This document shows positions 25,438 through 33,230 of a DNA stretch of 64,000 nt, piece by piece. The DNA is from Natrialba swarupiae. GTDB lineage: Archaea > Halobacteriota > Halobacteria > Halobacteriales > Natrialbaceae. The stretch's first letter is position 1, and every line of letters starts with the position of its first letter. The stretch lies in assembly GCF_008245225.1 (NCBI RefSeq), contig NZ_VTAW01000003.1:124001-188000 (forward strand). Reading direction: 5' to 3'. The translations under genes and the position numbers were made by a program. Under the pieces are notes generated by a model that was given only the letters and a program-made list of their open reading frames with translations, had not been told where the DNA came from and ran no database searches.

Positions 25438-25632
25438 TTACTTGAGGTTCCGTCGTATCCGATCGAGTTCTGCTTGAATCTTGTCGATATCCTCAGCTGA
25501 GGCACCGTTCGAGAGGAGGGCCAGAGCATACGCTCGTGCCTCTGTGTCACCGTAAGCGAGAACCCGAGACAGGAACTCGGTGTTTCGGTCCGCATAGCGG
25601 CTCACTTCAGTGATCGGTTCCTGGCTACTCAT
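25438..25632 (-). CDS. Small helical protein of the mobile element
   Basis: 64 residues (MSSQEPITEVSRYADRNTEF start, IQAELDRIRRNLK end), predominantly helical. The pattern ARAYALALLSNGASAEDIDK is typical of small unknown proteins next to integrases in haloarchaeal elements. It converges on the integrase with a 5-base gap, so the two transcripts would overlap and antisense control of integrase expression is possible (inference). It might be an excisionase-like accessory factor, but no helix-turn-helix is evident. Confidence 0.6.
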   Translation of the reverse strand: MSSQEPITEVSRYADRNTEFLSRVLAYGDTEARAYALALLSNGASAEDIDKIQAELDRIRRNLK

Positions 25633-25929
25633 TGCTCTCCCTCCGTCTGAGCAGTCGATTTGCGTGCGATGCGTTCGCTAGAGCGGATGCTGGTCGTATC
25701 TGTGGACATATTCTTGAGTTTGTCGTGCTGCCGGTTACGGTATCAAGTGTTTCTCGGCTCTGTGAGTGGTCTACTGGTCGTCAATGCGGGGGCCAGCAAA
25801 CGTGGGTTTCCTTCAAGAGCCGATGCGTGTTTCACACTCAGCACGAGGGTCCTTGAGTTAATATAGATTAGTGAAGCCAGATAATTGCGAAACCAAAAAA
25901 TAGTTTGCGACAGTCGGATAGCAGGTAGT
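25633..25929. other. Non-coding stretch in the element
   Basis: About 300 bases with no supportable gene. The right part is AT-rich (gagttaatatagattag and ccaaaaaatagtttgcg), giving a promoter for the gene at 25930, with the aaaaaatag box about 30 bases upstream of its ATG. No iteron-like repeats seen. Confidence 0.5.
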
Positions 25930-26496
25930 ATGGAACCTTCAGATGACGTTGTCACCCAAATCCGCGATTCATGGGAAACGGAAAACGACGCGTTTGGACG
26001 AGTTTACGAAGCGATTTTGGGAATTTCTGAATTCACGAGACACAGTGATATTGCTGAGGTCGCCAGATGCGCCCCTAATACCGCAAAGAAGCATTTGAAA
26101 CGCCTGAATCAGATGGGGATCGCCGAATGTCGAAGTTCACATTGGTCTCTCATGTTCCGTCGGGACGATGCGTATCTGGAATGGCGAGAGGTAAACCAGA
26201 TTGCGGACGATCATTCGGTCCAAGAGATCGCTGAGCGGGTTCGTGAACTAGAAGAGAAGGAAACCGAGCTCAAAGAAGAGTTCGGTGCTGAAGGGCCAGA
26301 TACCGCCTCAATATACTCATCAAACAGTGACCGGCCAACACACGAACTGATGCAGGCGATCGGTACATGGAACGGTATTCAGCGCGATATCCGCCTCTAC
26401 GAGGCAGCGCGTCAACTCCAACAGAACGACGGTCGTCTGATATCGCCGTTCGTTGAGACCCACACCAACGACCAAACGTCGTCTGAGTCGAAATGA
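25930..26496 (+). CDS. Winged-helix regulator (DUF7342-like, ArsR-like)
   Basis: 188 residues from ATG at 25930. RDSWETENDAFGRVYEAILG, then SDIAEVARCAPNTAKKHLKR as helix-turn-helix and the wing SSHWSLMFRRDDAYLEW, match a haloarchaeal winged-helix family I recall as DUF7342. A helical/coiled-coil part (IAERVRELEEKETELKEEFG) follows. It overlaps the next gene by 4 bases (ATGA), so the two are translationally coupled, a common arrangement in regulator-effector or antitoxin-toxin pairs. ATG 25930 fits the promoter better than an earlier in-frame codon. Confidence 0.75.
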   Translation: MEPSDDVVTQIRDSWETENDAFGRVYEAILGISEFTRHSDIAEVARCAPNTAKKHLKRLNQMGIAECRSSHWSLMFRRDDAYLEWREVNQIADDHSVQEIAERVRELEEKETELKEEFGAEGPDTASIYSSNSDRPTHELMQAIGTWNGIQRDIRLYEAARQLQQNDGRLISPFVETHTNDQTSSESK

Positions 26497-26957
26497 CTAC
26501 CACGAACCACGTCCCGACGATCAAGCGATGGGACACCAACCCGGATAGGGAATCCTTGCGGGTGATTCACCGTTTTCTGAGTCGTCGCGAGGCGATCGAG
26601 AACGCCAGCCTCGAGCCATGCAGGACTCACCCGCATCTGGTACGCGCAACGGTTAGTGATCAGGTTTCGTCAACAGCACCTGGCATTCTCGAGGCTCGAT
26701 GGTACGAGACAAGTGATTTCGTCATCACGTATCAGACGGACCGTGAGAACGGTGGCTCCCCACTCCTTCGGTGGACACATCCTCCTGACGCAGATAATAT
26801 CAAGGTATCACGCAGTGGGTCAGACGACGTGCAAACGTTGACGCCCCCATCTCATCATCCTGCCTGGAATCGGTTTCACCCTCTCCGGGTTCTGTCCCAC
26901 GTGCTTGCTACCATCGAGGAATTTAGTGTCAGCAGTTTCCATCACGAAAGCCGCTAA
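26493..26957 (+). CDS. Unknown protein coupled to the winged-helix regulator; possible toxin/effector
   Basis: 154 residues, no membrane segment. The layout (SLRVIHRFLSRREAIENASL, central ARWYETSDFVITYQT, LLRWTHPPDAD, C-terminal helix HPLRVLSHVLATIEEF) resembles small haloarchaeal proteins that always follow a DUF7342-like gene, and loosely the TumE/DUF6516 toxin group with its R-W...D/N-P-H pattern. This resemblance is from memory and weak. It starts inside the stop of the regulator (ATGA overlap). It is followed by 113 AT-rich bases and the promoter of the next module. Confidence 0.6.
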   Translation: MTTTNHVPTIKRWDTNPDRESLRVIHRFLSRREAIENASLEPCRTHPHLVRATVSDQVSSTAPGILEARWYETSDFVITYQTDRENGGSPLLRWTHPPDADNIKVSRSGSDDVQTLTPPSHHPAWNRFHPLRVLSHVLATIEEFSVSSFHHESR

Positions 26958-27070
26958 CTATTGAATAGATGCGCTATCAGTAACATTCGAATTTTAACCT
27001 ATTGGATCCTAACCATATAATCTCAAATCACGAAAGGGTTTTATAAATTGTTTGCGTAATATGAGACCAC

Positions 27071-28021
27071 ATGGTAGAAAAGAGTCACTTTCGTCTATTA
27101 TCACATCTTGTAGTGGGGAGTGGTTCAGAAGTGGGTATCAGTACGCTTGCTGATCAACTCGACTGGAGCGCTGGTCACACCTCACGTATTGTCTCCGAAT
27201 TAGAAGCCTACGGCTACGTCCAAACCAAGCAAAGCGGTCGGCAAAAGTTGGTTTCTCCGACGGATATCGAACCAATCCAGCAACTCGAGGGACTTCTCAC
27301 GGAGTATAGCCACATGAATCTGCCCGATCTCGTTGCTGGCGCTGGGTTACTCGTGCTCTATTATCTCGATCGAGGACGGACCGCAACCGAGTTGGCCGAA
27401 CTAAGTGGTGTTAGTCAGGCAACGATATACCGCCGGTTAGATGACTTTCAGCGCGTTGGTGTCGTTGGGAAATCGAAGTCCCAGTATCGTCTCAACGATC
27501 CGTTTGCAGTGCTGGCCCCGATCGCTCGAGGACTGCTCCACCAGAAACATCGTCGCGAAGCAGAGCGACACGCGAATGGACTCAACTTTATCTGGGAAAC
27601 ACACGACGAATTCCTCTTCGCCTGCGACAGTGACGTTACTGCCGACGGGTTTTACCTAACCGGGCCTGCCCTGTTCGAAGCGTTCGATGTTCCGCTTCTC
27701 ACCAGAGATCGACGACACTACTTCCGGACGGACCGACTCTCCAAGATTACTCCCGCAGAATTAGTCTGTCACACTCTGCTGATCGATGACGGTCCCCGCT
27801 ACCGAACGTACTGTCTCTTATTGATGGAACGGCAGGACATCGAGCGAACGGTATTGCGGGAACGTGCTGAACACTATCTCCCCGAAGCGACGACCGACCT
27901 GCGCGCGATCGTCGATGAACTCCTCGAATTCTTAGAAACAGACGGAACGACAACAACTGAGCAGCTGCCCGAATGGGAAGACTTCAAACAAACGGCCAGA
28001 GACTATGAGATCACTGTATGA
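27071..28021 (+). CDS. Double winged-helix regulator, candidate antitoxin of an AbiE-like pair
   Basis: 316 residues. The first winged helix is at about 5-70 (STLADQLDWSAGHTSRIVSE), the second at about 88-150 (TATELAELSGVSQATIYRRL), and the C-terminal 160 residues form an unrecognised domain with FLFACDSDVTADGFYLTGPA and YFRTDRLSKITPAELVCHTL. The start is supported by a gttttataaa box 25-33 bases upstream. It overlaps the downstream nucleotidyltransferase by 4 bases (ATGA). In type IV AbiE systems the first gene (AbiEi) is a winged-helix autorepressor-antitoxin and the second a nucleotidyltransferase; the order and coupling here are the same, though sequence similarity to AbiEi is not obvious. 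Confidence 0.8.
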   Translation: MVEKSHFRLLSHLVVGSGSEVGISTLADQLDWSAGHTSRIVSELEAYGYVQTKQSGRQKLVSPTDIEPIQQLEGLLTEYSHMNLPDLVAGAGLLVLYYLDRGRTATELAELSGVSQATIYRRLDDFQRVGVVGKSKSQYRLNDPFAVLAPIARGLLHQKHRREAERHANGLNFIWETHDEFLFACDSDVTADGFYLTGPALFEAFDVPLLTRDRRHYFRTDRLSKITPAELVCHTLLIDDGPRYRTYCLLLMERQDIERTVLRERAEHYLPEATTDLRAIVDELLEFLETDGTTTTEQLPEWEDFKQTARDYEITV

Positions 28022-28863
28022 GCTCTCGTGAACGATTCGGTCGTAATTATATCGAGGCCGAGCTCCGGGAAATCGCAGATCACCTCCAGACGGATGTTGA
28101 TGCCTATCTCATCGGCGGTGGCGCAATGTCACTTCACGAGCCGTCTCTCAAGGACACGACCAAAGATATCGATCTTGTCGTTGTGGATGAGGCCGCCCTT
28201 CGCCGGCTAATGGGAGTACTCAATGACCTCGGCTACGAGGAAGTTACCGATCTCGGTAAGGAGTACGATCGATTAGGAGCGCGTCACTGCGTTCGAAACG
28301 ATGCCGGTTGTCAGTTCGACGTCTTCTATCGACAGATTGCCGATAAGCTGTATTTCAGCGACGGAATGCAAGCGCGGAGTGAGGCGTTTCTTTCGGACGA
28401 GTCCTTCTCAGTCGGGCTCGTTTCGTTCGAGGACATCTTCCTCTTCAAGGCCGTCGCAGAGCGTCCGGACGATATCGGAGACATGGCGACACTCGTCCAG
28501 ACAGATCTCGACTTCGATGTGATCGAAGACGAGATCGAACGCCAGGTCGACCTTCTGGGAGGAGAGCAATTTGTCACAGTGGTCTCCGAATCGCTTGAAC
28601 GGCTCGATCAGAACGAAGGTATCCAAACACCCCTTGACGATGTTGTCCGGGAGTACTACCAACGGTACATGAACGGGTACGAACTCCGGTTACAGTTAGA
28701 CGAGGACACCGCAAAATCCGTCAGCGAACTCGCGTCGACGTTAGACGTTTCAGAAGAAGAGATCGAACGTCGATACGAGTATCTCGAGCAGTACGGGTTC
28801 GTCGAACGGACCGGTGAAGGCATACGAGATACCGGGAAACGCGACGCATTTCAGCGGTCCTGA
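28018..28863 (+). CDS. Nucleotidyltransferase (DUF6036-like), candidate toxin
   Basis: 281 residues. The N-terminal domain is a DNA polymerase beta-type nucleotidyltransferase: AYLIGGGAMSLHEP (GGGAMS, 33-38), then KDIDLVVVDE with Asp50 and Asp52 and the third carboxylate Asp101 in QFDVFYRQIADK. The full metal-binding triad is intact, so it should be active. SFEDIFLFKAVAERPDD is typical of DUF6036/AbiEii-like enzymes. A C-terminal segment (SVSELASTLDVSEEEIERRY) looks like another helix-turn-helix, which is unusual. Related enzymes transfer nucleotides to tRNA or proteins. Translationally coupled to the regulator upstream; converges on the next gene. Confidence 0.85.
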   Translation: MSSRERFGRNYIEAELREIADHLQTDVDAYLIGGGAMSLHEPSLKDTTKDIDLVVVDEAALRRLMGVLNDLGYEEVTDLGKEYDRLGARHCVRNDAGCQFDVFYRQIADKLYFSDGMQARSEAFLSDESFSVGLVSFEDIFLFKAVAERPDDIGDMATLVQTDLDFDVIEDEIERQVDLLGGEQFVTVVSESLERLDQNEGIQTPLDDVVREYYQRYMNGYELRLQLDEDTAKSVSELASTLDVSEEEIERRYEYLEQYGFVERTGEGIRDTGKRDAFQRS

Positions 28864-28872
28864 TAGCTCGTC

Positions 28873-29454
28873 CTACTTTTCCAGCGAGTCGCCGAATTCT
28901 TTCTGGAACCCTTCGAGAAGCCGTCCGAAGCCGGATTGGAGGAAAAACTCGGCGTCCTCTTTCGCCTCGAGGAGGTGCTTTCGGCGTTTATCCGAGTACT
29001 CCGTCGCCATCTCGTCCAATTCGACGGCGAACGCCTCGATCGTCTCCTCGTCCTCGAGGGAATCGTAGGTTCTGAACACATCTTTCAGCCCGCGCTTGGC
29101 CGATTGCCTGACACGACCGTCCTCGTCGGTCAGTGCCTCCAGCAGGAATCCACCGATTTCGTCCGTTTGTTGGCGAACGGTGTCCACATCTGCCTCGATC
29201 GATCGATCGCTCTCGGCGACGGCGAACACCAGTGCGATCCCCGGCGTCAGTCGTTCTGCAACCCGGACGGTCGACTGTCGGACGTATCCGTCATCGCTCT
29301 GGGCGTAGATGGAGCTCAACTCGTCAAAGCAGGTCTCGAACAATCGAACTCGTTCCTCGAGATCTAACTCCTCAATTTCGTCGATCGTCTCGGTAACCTG
29401 CTCGGAATCACCTGATCGAATGTCAGCCGCAAATCCGTCCCACCGTTGTTCCAT
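28873..29454 (-). CDS. Helical-repeat (HEAT-like) protein of the element
   Basis: 193 residues, all-helical and acidic. Segments such as YVRQSTVRVAERLTPGIALV and DGRVRQSAKRGLKDVFRTYD have the V-R-x-S/A-A-x-x-L rhythm of HEAT repeats (about three units). No catalytic motif, signal or membrane helix. It converges on the nucleotidyltransferase with a 9-base gap. Possible roles are protein scaffolding or inhibition; none can be shown. Confidence 0.7.
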   Translation of the reverse strand: MEQRWDGFAADIRSGDSEQVTETIDEIEELDLEERVRLFETCFDELSSIYAQSDDGYVRQSTVRVAERLTPGIALVFAVAESDRSIEADVDTVRQQTDEIGGFLLEALTDEDGRVRQSAKRGLKDVFRTYDSLEDEETIEAFAVELDEMATEYSDKRRKHLLEAKEDAEFFLQSGFGRLLEGFQKEFGDSLEK

Positions 29455-29623
29455 ATCGATCTATTGGGCCACCTAGTCCATAATACTCGCCGTGTTGAAG
29501 GCACGATGAAATGACGACAGGAGGGACGTGATTTCGAGGATGTCGACAGCCTCGACGGCCACAACGATGAACGGTCTGGATACATCCCGTACGGTTTTGC
29601 GTTCCGACCACTTCTCATCTACT

Positions 29624-30592
29624 ATGCCGTTTAGTGTGAGTTGGCACACGCTTCTCGACGAACTCGATGATCTCCCGGATGGAGCGACGCTCGTCACGCC
29701 CCTATCGCACAATCGGTTCCGGATCAGTGACGTACAGGAGCAACGTGTCATCATCAGCTTCGAGGACAAAGACGAACAGCGACCACTCCAGCGCGATCAG
29801 TTCGAGACGCTGTACCGGCGCATCACCGATGCACCGAACGGGTTTCAGCTCGATCGGCTCCCGCCCGATGCCGATCCCTACCCGGCGGTGTGGAGCCTCC
29901 ATCCTCGATTCGAGATCGACGAGGATGCTGGCGTGATCGTCGAGACCGATGGGCCGACAGCGACACAGCTGCTCGAGGCCGAAACCGAGCCGGAGACCGA
30001 AGACCGGACGGAGCCCGATCTCGATGTGTACGCCGACGCGCTCCTGCTGGTTGATGCGCTCGAACGCCACGACGTAACCACGCTGGAGGAGATGGAAACG
30101 GAGGCGCTGGTCAATCTGTACACCCTACTCTCGGACGTGCAGCGCAACGCCAACAGTTTCCGTCAGGATGTCGCCGACGTGCTCCTCAATCGTCTCCATC
30201 ACGATCGACCCATCAACGGTTCGTTCGGCTCTGTCCAGCGGACGACTCGGCGAAATCGTACGCTCAGGGACGACGAGGAAGTGCTTGCGGCGCTCGAGGA
30301 CGCTGGAATCGATTCCGAGCGCGTCATGGGTGTGGACCGCGACAAGGTTGACGACGCGCTCGAGGTGACAGAGCTGGCCGAGAGCGACGTCTACGAAGTC
30401 AACGAAAGCGAGTACGTTCGAAAGGCCGAGGTAGACGAGGAGGTCAAAGAGACGCGGCTACAAGGTCTCAAAGACCAACTCGCAGCGACAGAAGGCGAAG
30501 AAGCCCAGGAGCTACGCCAAGAGATCGAGGACCTGGAGGACCGCATCGACGAGCTCACGAGTTTCCGGACGGGAGCGGAGGTACACGAGTGA
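29624..30592 (+). CDS. Unknown element protein with N-terminal beta domain and C-terminal coiled coil
   Basis: 322 residues from ATG at 29624, with a ggttttgcg box about 27 bases upstream. The N-terminal 85 residues (ATLVTPLSHNRFRISDVQEQ, RVIISFEDKDEQRPLQRDQF, ETLYRRI) look like a small beta-rich domain. The middle is helical (VDALERHDVTTLEEMETEAL). The C-terminus has INGSFGSVQRTTRRNRTLRD and a strong coiled coil (EEAQELRQEIEDLEDRIDEL). I recall similar C-terminal parts in haloviral and plasmid proteins but cannot name a family. Single gene between the helical-repeat gene and the tRNA; last gene of the element. Confidence 0.7.
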   Translation: MPFSVSWHTLLDELDDLPDGATLVTPLSHNRFRISDVQEQRVIISFEDKDEQRPLQRDQFETLYRRITDAPNGFQLDRLPPDADPYPAVWSLHPRFEIDEDAGVIVETDGPTATQLLEAETEPETEDRTEPDLDVYADALLLVDALERHDVTTLEEMETEALVNLYTLLSDVQRNANSFRQDVADVLLNRLHHDRPINGSFGSVQRTTRRNRTLRDDEEVLAALEDAGIDSERVMGVDRDKVDDALEVTELAESDVYEVNESEYVRKAEVDEEVKETRLQGLKDQLAATEGEEAQELRQEIEDLEDRIDELTSFRTGAEVHE

Positions 30593-30818
30593 CGGCTACG
30601 GTAGCAGCGTCAGACTCGAGGTATTTGTACTCTAATCGATTTATTCGACGCTCTTCTGTAGGAGATTGTTGATACAGTTTTCCATCAAGGAACTGAATAG
30701 AAATTGATCGTTTGATCGCCCAGCGAGCGGATTTTAGTTTCGGTTAGTTCACCATAGAATCGCAAGACGGCTCTCTATCAACAATGTGCTACACAAGAGC
30801 GTTGAAGGAATCGTATCA

Positions 30819-30832
30819 AGCCTAGGCCGGGA
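30819..30832. other. attR: 14-bp repeat within the tRNA-Thr 3' end
   Basis: agcctaggccggga covers the 3' strand of the acceptor stem, the 3' half of the T stem and one base beyond the tRNA; identical to 24123-24136. Confidence 0.85.
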
Positions 30833-30890
30833 TTTGAACCCGGGCTCTCGTCCTTACCAAGGACGCGCTTTACCGCTAAGCTACCCAGGC
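30820..30890 (-). tRNA. tRNA-Thr (anticodon GGT)
   Basis: 71-nt minus-strand cloverleaf: acceptor GCCTGGG/CCTAGGC (with one G-U pair), D arm GCTT-AGCGGTA-AAGC, anticodon arm CGTCC-TTGGTAA-GGACG with anticodon GGT, 5-nt variable loop AGAGC, and T arm CCGGG-TTCAAAT-CCCGG. No intron and no encoded CCA, as usual in haloarchaea. The gene is intact after integration because the element carries the 3' end of the tRNA; its 3' end forms attR. Confidence 0.96.
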
Positions 30891-30973
30891 GCGCAACTGT
30901 TCGTTGACTCGAGTCGTCTTTATGGGTTTCGATTCGCCGCCGGGCGTGGGGACGGTTCGCTTGCGCGAGTCGC

Positions 30974-31717
30974 TCACGGATCCGTCGCGGAAGTGGCTCT
31001 GTCGGTGGTGTGGTCCTCGAGCGAGCGCTCGGAGGGCAAACGGGCGAACGCGCCGCGGCACTTCTCGACCGGTGGGAACGACGGCGCGAAGTCGTCGGCC
31101 AGATCGTCGGCGGTCGAGAGCAATCGCGGCGAGGGCGTCTCGTCTGCGGCGGCCGCGCCGGTGAGCACGGCGAGTTCGAGGACGTCGCGCTCTAAGTTCG
31201 CGTCGAGGTCGGCGGGATCGCCGCCGGGTCCGTCGGCGCGGATGAGGTCGTCACGTTCGGTTTGATCGCGGCCGAACGCCTGGACCGTGCGGACGGCCTT
31301 TCCGGCGGCGTCTGTGCGGGCGAGCAGGTAGAACCCGCGGGCGACGAGGATGTCGGCGGCGAGGATCTCGAGGTCCCCGTTTCCGTCGTCGTGGGGTTCG
31401 CCGTCATCGTGCCAGGGCTCCTCGTGGGCGAGCGTTCGGGTCAGTCGTAGTCCCTCGTAGATGAGTTGGACGCCGGCGGCGTGAGTGAGTACACCTTCCG
31501 TGCTCGAATCGGTGCGGACAGCGTCCTCGCTGTCCGATCGCGTCTCGATTCCGGCGGTCGTCTCGCGAGTGGCGACACCGGCGCTCTCGATCGTGAGCAC
31601 GCCGGGGACCATCGACGCGTCTTCGAGGATGGTTTCGACGAGATCGTGCAACCGCGGTGGTTCGACGTCCGCAACGGCTTCGACGGCGGCACGCCGACAG
31701 TCGTCGGCCTCTTCCAT
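30974..31717 (-). CDS. Conserved haloarchaeal protein of unknown function (DUF7114-like)
   Basis: 247 residues, mostly helical, with long acidic linkers (EEPWHDDGEPHDDGNGD). AADILVARGFYLLARTDAAG with AVRTVQAFGRDQ resembles helical bundles of the isoprenoid-synthase type but without the DDxxD motifs. I recall this as a DUF7114-type haloarchaeal protein, often near lipid genes, but this is not certain. It is divergent from the enoyl-CoA hydratase gene, with which it shares a 60-base intergenic region. Confidence 0.7.
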   Translation of the reverse strand: MEEADDCRRAAVEAVADVEPPRLHDLVETILEDASMVPGVLTIESAGVATRETTAGIETRSDSEDAVRTDSSTEGVLTHAAGVQLIYEGLRLTRTLAHEEPWHDDGEPHDDGNGDLEILAADILVARGFYLLARTDAAGKAVRTVQAFGRDQTERDDLIRADGPGGDPADLDANLERDVLELAVLTGAAAADETPSPRLLSTADDLADDFAPSFPPVEKCRGAFARLPSERSLEDHTTDRATSATDP

Positions 31718-31777
31718 TAGCGGGATCTTACGAGGGGGGAAGCAAAGACCTTTGGAAACGCTCGATCGACTCGAGTC

Positions 31778-32488
31778 ATGATCGACGTCGAGGTCGACGC
31801 CGACCGATCGATCCGCACCGTCACGCTCGACCGTCCCGCCGCGAGAAACGCCTTGACCGTCGACGGCCTCGAGGCGCTCGAGCAGGCGATCGCCGACGCC
31901 GACGAATCGGTGATCGTCCTCCGCGGGCGCGGCCCGGCGTTCTGTGCGGGTGCGGATCTCGAGGCCGTCGCTGCGCTCGACGGCGACCGCGAAGCTGCGA
32001 TCGAGTTCGCCCGTCTGGGCCAGCGGGTCGCCAGCGCGATCGAGGCGTCGCCGGCGGTCGTCGTCGCCGGGATCGACGGCCCCGCCCGCGGCGGCGGGCT
32101 AGAACTCGCACTCGCCTGCGACGTTCGGGTCGGGACGCCGGCGTCGACCTACGGCGAACCCGGCGTCACGTTCGGACTGTTCGGTGCCTGGGGCGGGACG
32201 GTCCGCCTGCCACAGATCCTCGGGGAGGGCGACGCCCTCGAGTTCGCACTCACGGGGAGAGTCGTCGACGCCGAAGAGGCTCTGCGACTGGGGCTGATCT
32301 CGCGGATCGAGGACGACCCCCGGACGGTGGCACTCGAGATCGCCGACAACGCCCTCGACGCCTGTGCGGTACTGAAACGTCGGATTCGGGACGACGGCGA
32401 CCGCAAGACGCAGGAACGACGTGAGGCTCGAGCGTTCGGCGACCTCGTGGCAGCTCACGCGGACGACGTCGACGCGGTGCTCGAGTGA
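31778..32488 (+). CDS. Enoyl-CoA hydratase/isomerase family protein
   Basis: 236 residues, crotonase fold. VTLDRPAARNALTVDGLEAL opens the fold, VIVLRGRGPAFCAGADLEAV holds the first oxyanion-hole segment, and VAGIDGPARGGGLELALACD the second, followed by PGVTFGLFGAWGGTVRLPQI. The catalytic Glu of classical hydratases would be at the EPGVTFG position, which is present (YGEPGVTFGL), so hydratase or isomerase activity is likely. It could act in fatty-acid or branched-chain degradation; there are no other beta-oxidation genes in the window. Confidence 0.93.
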   Translation: MIDVEVDADRSIRTVTLDRPAARNALTVDGLEALEQAIADADESVIVLRGRGPAFCAGADLEAVAALDGDREAAIEFARLGQRVASAIEASPAVVVAGIDGPARGGGLELALACDVRVGTPASTYGEPGVTFGLFGAWGGTVRLPQILGEGDALEFALTGRVVDAEEALRLGLISRIEDDPRTVALEIADNALDACAVLKRRIRDDGDRKTQERREARAFGDLVAAHADDVDAVLE

Positions 32489-32646
32489 GACGGTCTGCTG
32501 TGATTGGCCTGGAGTTTCCCTCCTGTGAGCGCAGCGAAACCAGTATGTCCGCTGGAACGACGGGTATCCTGTCGGAGCGAATTAGACTTTGTCAACTGGT
32601 ACCGTAGCACACGAACTCTCTTGTACGACTCGAGGAATGGACGATT

Positions 32647-33186
32647 ATGACCACACCCGCGTTTCTCTCCGGCGATCGCGTCACCCTCCGTCCGATCGAG
32701 GAAGAGGACCTCGAGTTCCTCCAGGAGTGGATCAACGACCCGCGGATCTGGCGGGCGATCGGCCGACGGACGCCGGTCAACCAGGCACAAGAACAGGAGT
32801 TCTTCGAGGAGGTCGTCTGCGGGGACGAGACGATCGACTTTCTCGTCGACGTCGACGGAACGCGCGTCGGGATCGTCGGCTTCAATTCGATCGTCTGGCG
32901 GGCACGGCGCGCGGAGATCGGCTACTGGCTCGCGCCCGACCACCACGAGCAGGGCTACGGGACGGAGGCGGCCGAACTGGTCGTCGCCTACGGCTTCGAC
33001 CAGCTCGGGTTCCACCGGATCGAGGCTCGCGTCTTCGAGTTCAACGAGCCCTCACAGCGACTGCTCGAGTCGATTGGCTTCTCGAGGGAGGGCGTCCATC
33101 GCGACGCGTGGTTCGCCGACGGCGAGCATCAGGATACGTACTGGTACGGCTTACTCGCCGGCGAGTGGCGGAACGGTCGGAAGTAG
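32647..33186 (+). CDS. GNAT acetyltransferase, RimJ/RimL type
   Basis: 179 residues. VTLRPIEEEDLEFLQEWIND is the typical RimJ/RimL start, IGYWLAPDHHEQGYGTEAAE the acetyl-CoA loop (GYGTEA), and RIEARVFEFNEPSQRLLESI the following helix, ending GFSREGVHRDAWF. Members acetylate protein N-termini, amino sugars or drugs; the substrate here is unknown. ATG 32647 is the standard start; the 158 bases before it contain no other gene. Confidence 0.9.
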   Translation: MTTPAFLSGDRVTLRPIEEEDLEFLQEWINDPRIWRAIGRRTPVNQAQEQEFFEEVVCGDETIDFLVDVDGTRVGIVGFNSIVWRARRAEIGYWLAPDHHEQGYGTEAAELVVAYGFDQLGFHRIEARVFEFNEPSQRLLESIGFSREGVHRDAWFADGEHQDTYWYGLLAGEWRNGRK

Positions 33187-33230
33187 CGACCGGGGTCGTC
33201 CTTCGATCACAGCGATTGCGACGGACCGTC

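Larger units (their letters stand above)
24123..30832. mobile_element. Integrated element in tRNA-Thr, about 6.7 kb
   Basis: Bounded by a perfect 14-bp direct repeat (agcctaggccggga) at 24123-24136 and 30819-30832. The right copy is the 3' end of an intact tRNA-Thr gene, the classic target of tyrosine integrases. An integrase gene lies just inside the left end. The cargo genes are visibly lower in GC and less biased toward C/G-ending codons than the flanking chromosome, and none is a housekeeping gene. There are no replication, conjugation or capsid genes that I can recognise, so it is either a satellite or a reduced element. Confidence 0.85.

Noticed and set aside
24137-30818. Replication origin or provirus structural genes inside the element
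   Set aside because: No Cdc6/RepH-type ATPase, terminase, capsid or iteron-like repeats could be recognised in any frame.
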